This document shows, one piece after another, positions 39,342-46,554 of a stretch of DNA of 46,554 nucleotides. Every line of letters starts with the position of its first letter. Positions within the stretch are counted from its first letter, which is position 1. The translations under genes were made by a program, and so were the position numbers. The notes beneath the pieces are model-generated. The model did no database searches, was not told the DNA's origin, and saw nothing but the letters and a program-made list of their open reading frames with translations. This DNA is from Thalassococcus halodurans (GTDB lineage: Bacteria; Pseudomonadota; Alphaproteobacteria; Rhodobacterales; Rhodobacteraceae). The DNA lies in assembly GCA_950096585.1 (NCBI GenBank), contig CATNDK010000002.1:1-46554 (forward strand). Direction: 5' to 3'.

Positions 39342-39800
39342 TCAGACGCCCGGCTGTGCGGAATCACGGCGCAGCGGCATCCGGATCGGGCCGCGACGGA
39401 AGCTGATGTATTTATGCGCAAGGAAAGAATAGATCGCCGTCAGCCCCACAGCGGCAATATGGGATACGGTTTCTACCGGTATACCGAACAACGCCTCTTG
39501 CCCGAAGAGCGCTGGCAATGACGCAGCAAACCCCACGGCAAGCCCCGTTGTCAGCCCAAGACCACCCAGCGACACCAAAAGGAAGTCAGGCGCCTCGGAC
39601 CGCATGGACCGGCCGGACGGTTCAAAGGTATAGCGACGGTTGAGGAAAAAGCTGACACCCATTCCCGACAGGAAAGCCGCAGCAACGCTCAGGGCATAAA
39701 GCGCAGGCGATGAAAAACCCATCACCCCATAGAGCAAATAGCCCACACATACATTGACCAAAGCGGCGAGCCCGGAGCACACCAGAAACACACTAAACAT
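39342..39800 (-). CDS. GtrA family membrane protein
   Basis: Small 4-TM protein; [23 protein letters not shown] ... [14 protein letters not shown] ... [12 protein letters not shown]. Confidence 0.85.
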   Translation of the reverse strand: MFSVFLVCSGLAALVNVCVGYLLYGVMGFSSPALYALSVAAAFLSGMGVSFFLNRRYTFEPSGRSMRSEAPDFLLVSLGGLGLTTGLAVGFAASLPALFGQEALFGIPVETVSHIAAVGLTAIYSFLAHKYISFRRGPIRMPLRRDSAQPGV

Positions 39801-40053
39801 AGCTTTTATTCCAAATGAATTGCCGAAACCGTAGCGACGCCTTCGATCTCGCTCAAGCCTAGGGTTTGAAAAACACTATTTCCAAATGTGTCCGTTACAT
39901 GATTGCACCCATGCGCGATCAGGCTGACAAAACAGCCAACCTTACAAAGATTTAAGCTGCCGGAAACCGGATGACGGGTTTCGGCGCATATCTAACGGTC
40001 TGGCGGCAGAACCCTGCTGGTCAAAATGGCAGTGAGGTCGATAGGATAACCCC

Positions 40054-40734
40054 ATGAAGCTTTTGGTGCTGGAAGATGACAAGGACATCGGGGAATGGGT
40101 GCGTGACGGGTTGACCCGCGCGGGCCACACGGTGGATTTGGTCACCAACGGCAAAGACGCGCTGGTCGCTGCCACGACGCGCGACTTTGATGTGCTGATC
40201 CTTGATCGCATGGTGCCCGAACTTGATGGTCTGTCTGTCCCGAAAGCCATCCGCGCCGCACAGAACACCACGCCCGTGATTTTCCTGACGGCGCTTTCCG
40301 ACATCGACGACCGCGTTGAAGGGCTGCAATCGGGCGCGGATGATTACCTGTCGAAACCCTTTGCCATGACTGAACTTGAGGCCCGCGTTGCCGCCCTTGG
40401 CCGCCGCGCGACCCCCAGCGCGACGCCGGAGGTGACCGAGCTAACGGTCGGCGACGTGACGCTTGATCTGCTGAAGCAAACCTGCACCCGTCGCGGTTAG
40501 CCCATTGATCTGAACGGCAAGGAATTCCGCCTGCTTGAGGCGCTGATGCGTGCCAAGGGGCGTATCCAGACGCGCAACATGCTGTTGGAAAAGGTCTGGG
40601 ATATGAACTTTGACCCGACGACCAGCGTCGTTGAAACCCACATGAGCCGCCTGCGGTCGAAGATCGAAAAATCCTTTGGCGATACGTTCATCCGCACCAT
40701 TCGCGGGGCTGGCTATGTTGTCGACGCTTCTTAG
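40054..40734 (+). pseudogene. OmpR-family response regulator interrupted by in-frame TAG at codon 149
   Basis: Receiver MKLLVLEDDKDIGEWVRDGLTRAGHTVDLVTNGKDALVAATTRDFDVLILDRMVPELDG... up to TCTRRG*, then in the same frame PIDLNGKEFRLLEALMRAKGRIQTRNMLLEKVWDMNFDPTTSVVETHMSRLRSKIEKSFGDTFIRTIRGAGYVVDAS. Confidence 0.85.
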
Positions 40735-42028
40735 CCTGCCCAAACGGCTGTGGCGGATGTCTGCTTTGCGGCAGGCGCTACTGCTGACGGCACTGTTCTG
40801 GATCGCGGTCATCGGCTCTGCGGTCTATGCCGTTTTCGAGATGCGCGACGCCATTGACCGGCGTGTCGACAACCGGCTGGAAGCGCGGTTCGAAATGATC
40901 CGCGCAGACATTGCCAACGGCACTTTCGACACCAACGCACCGCAATACGTCGGGCTGGAACGGGTGATCTATCTGGGTCCGGATGAAAAGGACTCTCCGC
41001 TTTTTGGCAGGCGCGGAACCTTTCTGTATGACGATCTGGCACCGGACCGCCTGTTTCGAGGCAGATACCCGGACGAACCCTGGCTGTTTCTGGGTGGCCC
41101 TGCGGGCGATGGCTGGCTGATTGTCGGTCAGAATGTGGGCGAGCTGTCGATCTTTGACGAGGTGTTGATGCAAACGCTGGTCGGGATCGGCTGGATCACG
41201 CTTTTGGTGGCTTTGGCGGTGGGCCTGTTTCTGGGATGGCGCACGCAATTGCGGTTGTACAAGGTCACAGCCGTTCTGGACCGCGCCGCCAATGGCGATC
41301 TGTCTGCGCGCGTTGTGCAGGATCAGGACCGCGACGATCTTGATCAGCTTGGCCATCAGGTTAACGACGCCATCGGCCGGATTGCTGCCGCGCTGGATCA
41401 GGCCAAGGGGTTTTCGGCCAGCATCACGCATGATCTGAAGACCCCCCTCACCCGCCTACGTATCCGGCTGGAAAGCGCGTTGATGTCTGACGGCGACCGC
41501 GAAGAGGAAATCGGCGCGGCGCTGGAAGAGGTCGACAAAGCCATCGCCATCTTCGATGCCTTCCTGCGCCTGTCCAAACTGGAAAGCGGCGCGTTGGAGC
41601 GGCGGTTTGAATCTGTTGATCTTGCCGCCTTGGCCAATGACATTGCAGAAACCTATGGCCCTGTGATCGAAGACAGCGGCCGCCGCCTGACGACAGATAT
41701 TTCGGACGCGACGCTGAACGGTGATCCGGTGCTGCTGGGACAGTTCCTGACCAACCTGATCCAGAACGCCCTGCGCCACACACCCAAGGGAACGGCGCTG
41801 ACAATCGTCGTGCGAAAGGGTGTTTTCGGGCTGGCCGACAACGGCCCCGGCATTCCCGAAGACCAGCGCGATAACGTGGTGAAACCGATGTATCGGCTGG
41901 ATCGCAGCCGCAGCACAGAAGGCGCGGGTCTTGGCCTTGCGCTGCGCCACAAGGCCGAACTGCGTTTGTCAGAGCCTGATACTGGCGATCAAGGCCTGTT
42001 CGTGCGCATGGTCTGGCCTGTGAAATAA
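40715..42028 (+). CDS. Sensor histidine kinase
   Basis: HAMP region and H-box GFSASITHDLKTPLTRLRIRLESAL; LTNLIQNALRHTPKGTALTIVVRKG; GLADNGPGIPEDQRDNV; GAGLGLAL. Confidence 0.92.
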   Translation: MLSTLLSLPKRLWRMSALRQALLLTALFWIAVIGSAVYAVFEMRDAIDRRVDNRLEARFEMIRADIANGTFDTNAPQYVGLERVIYLGPDEKDSPLFGRRGTFLYDDLAPDRLFRGRYPDEPWLFLGGPAGDGWLIVGQNVGELSIFDEVLMQTLVGIGWITLLVALAVGLFLGWRTQLRLYKVTAVLDRAANGDLSARVVQDQDRDDLDQLGHQVNDAIGRIAAALDQAKGFSASITHDLKTPLTRLRIRLESALMSDGDREEEIGAALEEVDKAIAIFDAFLRLSKLESGALERRFESVDLAALANDIAETYGPVIEDSGRRLTTDISDATLNGDPVLLGQFLTNLIQNALRHTPKGTALTIVVRKGVFGLADNGPGIPEDQRDNVVKPMYRLDRSRSTEGAGLGLALRHKAELRLSEPDTGDQGLFVRMVWPVK

Positions 42029-42128
42029 CGCACAATCCCAAACTGACAAAAGTGTAAGTTTAGCGCCAAGCAGGTGTAAATCCGGCGGCTCATATGTGTC
42101 TCATCACTTGATGCGAAAGGCACGTAAA

Positions 42129-42350
42129 ATGAAAAATTTTCAAGACACCCTGAAACTGGTCGGCGGCGCTTTGGTGGCGCTGGTCCTGACGCCTGTTATC
42201 GCGCTGTTCGGCCTGACCATCCTTGGTCTGTCTATCGGTCTGGCCGCACTGGTCACCGGCGGTGTTGCGGCCCGCGTCTGGAGCCAGAGCCGCGACACAG
42301 AAGAACAGCCGGTCGACGCTGACGCCACCGCAGAAGCGCAGCCTGCATAA
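42129..42350 (+). CDS. Small membrane protein (73 aa)
   Basis: MKNFQDTLKLVGGALVALVLTPVIALFGLTILGLSIGLAALVTGGVAARVWSQSRD; positioned between HK and DUF3500 gene. Confidence 0.65.
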   Translation: MKNFQDTLKLVGGALVALVLTPVIALFGLTILGLSIGLAALVTGGVAARVWSQSRDTEEQPVDADATAEAQPA

Positions 42351-42361
42351 CCGACGGATCG

Positions 42362-42517
42362 ATGACGCAAAGCACGCTGATACCAGCCGGATTTGGCGCG
42401 GTCATGTTGACCCTGATCGCCCTGGCCTTGGCCACGGCGCACAGCGACCAAACCATCGGCACGGGGACGGCCACACAGGCCGTCCCGATCACCCAGATTT
42501 CACAAAAGGACCACTGA
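42362..42517 (+). CDS. Very small putative membrane/exported protein (51 aa)
   Basis: MTQSTLIPAGFGAVMLTLIALALATAHSDQTIGTGTATQAVPITQISQKDH; below the ORF-track cut-off; fits tightly between flanking genes. Confidence 0.45.
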   Translation: MTQSTLIPAGFGAVMLTLIALALATAHSDQTIGTGTATQAVPITQISQKDH

Positions 42518-42518
42518 T

Positions 42519-43616
42519 ATGAACCGCACTGTTTTGGGGGGCACCGCCCTTGCTGTTTTAGGTGCCGCCACCGCAGGCTACATCGCGCTTGGCTCGATCG
42601 GGTTTGCCCAAGGCAGCCTGCAAACACCCGCCGTCGACATTGCCGTCAGCGACAGCTTTGAAGACGCGCCAACCGATGCCAAGACCCAAGCCATCGTCGC
42701 CGCTGCCAATGCATTCCTGGCCACGCTAAGCGACGAAGACCGCGCCCTGACCGTTTACGATCTGACCGACAACACGCAGCGCGCCAACTGGTCGAACTTT
42801 CCCACCGGCCCCGTGCAGCGAGGCGGTGTCATGCGGGGCAATCTGACCGATGATCAGAACGCAGCAATGGACGCCCTGTTGGCCGAGGTCATGAGCGCGG
42901 AGGGTTTCAACAACATCAAGTACCAGCTTGCCGCCGAAGAAACGCTGGATCGCGGAACAAGCGGGCGGGCGTTGTTTGGGGACGAATATTACTTCCTGTC
43001 CTTTGTCGGTACCCCGTCTGAAACCAAGCCTTGGATGCTGCAATTTGGCGGGCACCATCTGGCGATCAACGTGTCGTTCTACGGCGGCGATGCCACGTTT
43101 TTGCCCATGCTGACGGGGGGTGAACCGCTGAAGATCGACTATGACGGCGATCAGGTGTTCATCACCGAAAAGGAACTGACCGCTGCGTCGGCCTTTATGA
43201 ACAGCCTGAGCGACGACCAGCTGACCACCGCCATTCGCGGCAGCAAAGCAATCCAGCTATTGACTGGCCCGGGTGAATATGGCGTGGTCCCTGCCAATGA
43301 AGGCATCAAGGGCAGCGATCTGTCCGACGCGCAGCAGGCCCTGTTGCTGGATGTGATCGCCGCGCGATTGGGCTTTATCAATGACGATGATTTTGCCGCA
43401 AACATGGCGCCGATCCGTGCCACACTGGACGACACATACTTTGGCTGGTGGGGTCCCGAGGCACCGATGGGCGCGGCCTATTTCCGGATCACGGGCCCTA
43501 ACCTTATTCTGGAATACTCACCGCAGGACCTTGATGGCGACCCGACCGACCACGCGCACAACATGTATCGCGATCCGACCAATGATTACGGCGCAGTATG
43601 GTTGGCGGTCCAATGA
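42519..43616 (+). CDS. DUF3500 domain protein, exported
   Basis: VAAANAFLATLSDEDRALTVYDLTDNTQRANWSNFPTGPVQRGGVMRGNLTDDQNAAMDALL; N-terminal signal-like segment. Confidence 0.78.
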   Translation: MNRTVLGGTALAVLGAATAGYIALGSIGFAQGSLQTPAVDIAVSDSFEDAPTDAKTQAIVAAANAFLATLSDEDRALTVYDLTDNTQRANWSNFPTGPVQRGGVMRGNLTDDQNAAMDALLAEVMSAEGFNNIKYQLAAEETLDRGTSGRALFGDEYYFLSFVGTPSETKPWMLQFGGHHLAINVSFYGGDATFLPMLTGGEPLKIDYDGDQVFITEKELTAASAFMNSLSDDQLTTAIRGSKAIQLLTGPGEYGVVPANEGIKGSDLSDAQQALLLDVIAARLGFINDDDFAANMAPIRATLDDTYFGWWGPEAPMGAAYFRITGPNLILEYSPQDLDGDPTDHAHNMYRDPTNDYGAVWLAVQ

Positions 43617-44146
43617 AGCGTCTTGTTATTCTGACCACCATCGCCGCCTTGGCCGCCGCCCCGCTGGCCGCGCACCCCCATAAGGGTGTCGACCAACAAG
43701 TGGCGCTGACTGTCGCGCCGGATCATGTGGATATGGCGATTACGATCGTGCCGTCCTACATTTCGGGTGGTGACGTTTTCGACATGATAGATGCCAATGG
43801 TGACGGAACAGTCTCTGATACCGAAGCCAACCACTTTGCGAACGACGTCCTGCAAACAGCCGTTCTGACAGACGGTTCAAACGCGCAGGTTTGGGATCAG
43901 ATCACTGCCAGTGTGCCCGACCGTGACACGATGGCGGCGGGGGGTGGCCAGATCATCATCGCGGCCAGCACGGATGCAAAACTGACCACGGCGACGCCTG
44001 TTCAGTTCGTGATCGGCTATACCGAGATTTCACATGACTGGTTCGTGCAACCCTGGCTGTACCCTGCGGATTTCCCGACAGACCAACAGCCAAGCATCGA
44101 CCGGATCAGTGAGTCGGAAATCACCGTCACTCTGGCCGGTTTATAA
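43613..44146 (+). CDS. Exported protein with one canonical EF-hand loop
   Basis: MKRLVILTTIAALAAAPLAAHPHKG signal peptide; DANGDGTVSDTE at 43790-43825; ATGA overlap with DUF3500 gene. Confidence 0.7.
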   Translation: MKRLVILTTIAALAAAPLAAHPHKGVDQQVALTVAPDHVDMAITIVPSYISGGDVFDMIDANGDGTVSDTEANHFANDVLQTAVLTDGSNAQVWDQITASVPDRDTMAAGGGQIIIAASTDAKLTTATPVQFVIGYTEISHDWFVQPWLYPADFPTDQQPSIDRISESEITVTLAGL

Positions 44147-44151
44147 GAAAA

Positions 44152-44180
44152 CCCCCGGCGTCCGATGTAGACGCCGGGGG
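44152..44180. terminator. Hairpin terminator between convergent genes
   Basis: Perfect 11-bp stem CCCCCGGCGTC / GACGCCGGGGG, 7-nt loop; T-rich tract on the minus-strand side (purU direction). Confidence 0.8.
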
Positions 44181-44187
44181 CAAACCT

Positions 44188-45072
44188 TTAACCCATACGC
44201 TCGGATGCAAAGCCACCGGGGCTGGCCGGGAAGACGATGGTCTTGTTCCCGTTCTGGAACACCCGGTGGTGGATGTGGGCGTGGATTGCGCGGGCGAAGA
44301 CCTGTGCTTCGACATCACGACCCAGCGACACGTAATCCGCCGCGCTTTGCGCGTGGGTGATGCGCACGATGTCCTGTTCGATGATCGGGCCTTCGTCCAG
44401 ATCGGCGGTGACGTAGTGCGCTGTCGCACCGATCAGTTTCACACCACGCTGGAACGCCTGCTTGTAGGGGTTCGCGCCCTTGAAAGACGGCAGGAACGAA
44501 TGGTGGATGTTGATGATCCGGCCCGACATCTTCTGGCACATTTCATCCGACAGGATCTGCATGTACCGAGCCAGCACGATCAGCTCGGCACCCGTGTTGC
44601 GGACCACGTCCATGATCTCGCCCTCGGCCACAGGTTTGTTTTCCTTGGTCACGGGGATGTGGTGGAACGGCAGATCGTGGTTTTCGACGACCTTCTGGTA
44701 TTCGGTGTGGTTCGAGATGACCGCAACGATATCAATCGGCAGGGCGCCGATGCGCCAACGATACAGCAGGTCGTTCAGGCAATGGCCAAAGCGCGACACC
44801 ATGATCACAACTTTCATCTTCACCGCTTCATCGTGGAACGCATAGTCCATTCCGAAAGGAGAGGCGACAGGCGTGAAATCGGCCTGAAGCGCATCCAGTG
44901 TCGCGCCCTCTTCTGACACAAAGCTGACCCGCATAAAGAACTTGCCCGTTTCGGGGTCATCGAACTGGGCACTGTCGGTGATGTTGCAGCCGTGATCGGT
45001 CAGAAAGCCCGAGATCGCTGCAACGATCCCGCGGGTGGAATTACAGCTGACGGTCAGAACGTATTTGGTCAC
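44188..45072 (-). CDS. purU: Formyltetrahydrofolate deformylase
   Basis: ACT-like N-terminus YVLTVSCNSTRGIVAAISGFLTDHGCNITDSAQFDD; INIHHSFLPSFKGANPYKQAFQRGVKLIGATAHYVTADLDEGPIIEQD. Confidence 0.95.
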   Translation of the reverse strand: MTKYVLTVSCNSTRGIVAAISGFLTDHGCNITDSAQFDDPETGKFFMRVSFVSEEGATLDALQADFTPVASPFGMDYAFHDEAVKMKVVIMVSRFGHCLNDLLYRWRIGALPIDIVAVISNHTEYQKVVENHDLPFHHIPVTKENKPVAEGEIMDVVRNTGAELIVLARYMQILSDEMCQKMSGRIINIHHSFLPSFKGANPYKQAFQRGVKLIGATAHYVTADLDEGPIIEQDIVRITHAQSAADYVSLGRDVEAQVFARAIHAHIHHRVFQNGNKTIVFPASPGGFASERMG

Positions 45073-45087
45073 AGGTGGGTCCTCAGG

Positions 45088-46281
45088 TTACAGCGCAACC
45101 GCGTCGCGCATCAGTTTTTTCAGGGGATCGGCGGGGTCGGCCAGCCGGTCGGGATCGGGGCACTGGCGCGCATTGATCATGCGTTCCGCCAGCTTGATGT
45201 CTTTGGCAATGGTGTTGCCAGTCGCAATGCCAGCGGCGGCTACAAGGCGGCCTGTGGCGTCCAGTTCGAATTCCAGATAGGCATCGCCCGCCTGCCGCGT
45301 CACGCAGCGGTTTTGCGGGTTGTGAAAGCCTGCCATTTGCAGACCCAGATCGTATTGATCCGACCAGAACCAAGGTGTCCGGGCGAAAGCCACATCTTCA
45401 CCCGCCATCGCCTTGGCCGCCGCCGCGCCCATCTCGACGGCAACGCGCCATGCCTCGAACCGTGTTTGCCCATACTCGGGATGGTCCAGCGATGCGCAGT
45501 CGCCTGCGGCAAAAATCGACGGGTCTTTTGTTTGCAGGTCGGGGCCAACAACGATGCCATTGGCACAGGTCAGACCCGCATCTTCGGCCAGTTGCGTGTT
45601 CGGGGTCACGCCGATTGCGGCAACGATGACCTCGGCTTCAATCGCGTTGCCATCCGTCAGATGAACGGCGTTCTCGGTCAGATGCGAAATGCGCACGTCA
45701 AAGCGCAGGTCGACACCTTCGGCCTGATGACGCGCAACGATATGGTCCGCCAAGGCAGGCGACAACGCTCGACCCAAGGCACGCGGGCCAGCCTCTAGCA
45801 CAGTTACCTCCACACCTTTGGTGCGCAGCACCGCGGCGAGTTCGAGGCCGATCAGCCCCGCACCGATGACAACGACACGATTGGCGGAAGCCGCGCGGTC
45901 AAAGATTGTCTTGGCGTCTTCGAACGTGCGCATCGGCAGCGCGTGTTCACCGCCTTCGCAGGGTAGCGCGCGCGGCGTCGATCCAGTGGCAAGCAGCAGT
46001 TTGTCGTAGGCGACATCGGTCCCGTCAGACAAACGCACCACATTGTTCTGACGGTCGATGGCCGTGGCCGACACGCCCTGCAGGTACGTCACATGATCCA
46101 TCGCAGCGGCCGCGCAGATCGGTTTCAGAACGACGTCCGCGCCCTCTGGTTTCGACAAAGGCGGGCGTTCGTAGGGCAGATGCGGCTCTGCCCCGATCAG
46201 GGTCACCTGCCCCTTGTCCTTTAGGTCAAGCGCAGCACGGGCGCCGGCTTCGCCAGCGCCAATAATGACGTAACGTGTCAC
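45088..46281 (-). CDS. NAD(P)/FAD-dependent oxidoreductase (ferredoxin/rubredoxin reductase-like)
   Basis: YVIIGAGEAGARAALDLKDKGQVTLIGAEPHLPYERPPLSKP; VVVIGAGLIGLELAAVLRTKGVEVTVLEAGPRALGR; IFAAGDCA. Confidence 0.88.
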   Translation of the reverse strand: MTRYVIIGAGEAGARAALDLKDKGQVTLIGAEPHLPYERPPLSKPEGADVVLKPICAAAAMDHVTYLQGVSATAIDRQNNVVRLSDGTDVAYDKLLLATGSTPRALPCEGGEHALPMRTFEDAKTIFDRAASANRVVVIGAGLIGLELAAVLRTKGVEVTVLEAGPRALGRALSPALADHIVARHQAEGVDLRFDVRISHLTENAVHLTDGNAIEAEVIVAAIGVTPNTQLAEDAGLTCANGIVVGPDLQTKDPSIFAAGDCASLDHPEYGQTRFEAWRVAVEMGAAAAKAMAGEDVAFARTPWFWSDQYDLGLQMAGFHNPQNRCVTRQAGDAYLEFELDATGRLVAAAGIATGNTIAKDIKLAERMINARQCPDPDRLADPADPLKKLMRDAVAL

Positions 46282-46306
46282 AGTGTCTTTCCTTAGACTT
46301 CAGACG

Positions 46307-46543
46307 TTATTTCGGGTCTGTTTCGCCTGCATCATCCGCATAGTCAGCGGGGTCGAACACGACGAAAAACTGATAGGCGCACCACAGTCCGGCAGCCCCG
46401 AAAAGGATCGCCCAAAAGGGTGATCCCGTGCTGAGTAGTTCTACCAATGCCCAGGCAATGCAACCGGTTACAACGACGATCCTGCGCCACAATGGCCTGA
46501 AAAATGGATGCTTTACGTCGAAGGCGTTTCGCATTGGCTTCAT
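46307..46543 (-). CDS. Small membrane protein of unknown function (78 aa)
   Basis: MKPMRNAFDVKHPFFRPLWRRIVVVTGCIAWALVELLSTGSPFWAILFGAAGLWCAYQFFVVFDPADYADD. Confidence 0.65.
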   Translation of the reverse strand: MKPMRNAFDVKHPFFRPLWRRIVVVTGCIAWALVELLSTGSPFWAILFGAAGLWCAYQFFVVFDPADYADDAGETDPK

Positions 46544-46554
46544 CTCGGGTGTTA

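Noticed and set aside
40546-40734. Standalone 62-aa DNA-binding protein
   Set aside because: Same frame as the interrupted response regulator and missing the first strands of the winged-helix domain; better described as the 3' remnant, although internal initiation is possible.
44152-44180. Novel regulatory hairpin
   Set aside because: Placement between convergent genes with a T-rich tract makes an ordinary terminator the simplest explanation.
1-46554. tRNA/rRNA genes, prophage, integrase or known defence system
   Set aside because: None recognised on reading either strand; a tRNAscan/Infernal/DefenseFinder run would be needed to exclude them formally.

Overview
This window looks like a chromosomal segment of a marine Rhodobacteraceae (Roseobacter-type) alphaproteobacterium; that assignment is inferred from gene content and protein style, not from a search. 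Left to right it contains: (1) a choline/choline-O-sulfate uptake and hydrolysis operon (partial ABC permease, substrate-binding protein, BetC-type sulfatase) with a divergent LysR regulator; (2) a homogentisate pathway operon (hmgA-maiA-fahA) followed by an MBL-fold protein, an FAD aromatic hydroxylase and a DUF2783 small protein; (3) a surface-glycan cluster (ABC exporter, membrane glycosyltransferase-like protein, GT4, GT2, RgpF-like); (4) a complete-looking tad/Flp pilus locus on the minus strand, continuous with a large spermidine-synthase-like membrane protein, a GT2, an AAA+ ATPase and a second RgpF paralogue; (5) GtrA, FAD oxidoreductase and large membrane protein genes; (6) a two-component system whose response regulator carries an in-frame amber codon, followed by a small-membrane-protein/DUF3500/EF-hand operon; (7) purU, an FAD/NAD oxidoreductase and a small membrane protein. 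I saw no rRNA, tRNA, CRISPR array, transposase or phage genes. The best second-look items are the amber-interrupted response regulator, the MBL protein that has lost three canonical metal ligands, the probable two-component hydroxylase with DUF2783 partner, and the non-canonical genes embedded in the tad operon (L,D-transpeptidase, SpeE-like membrane protein). I did not find strong evidence for a wholly new defence or mobile system.
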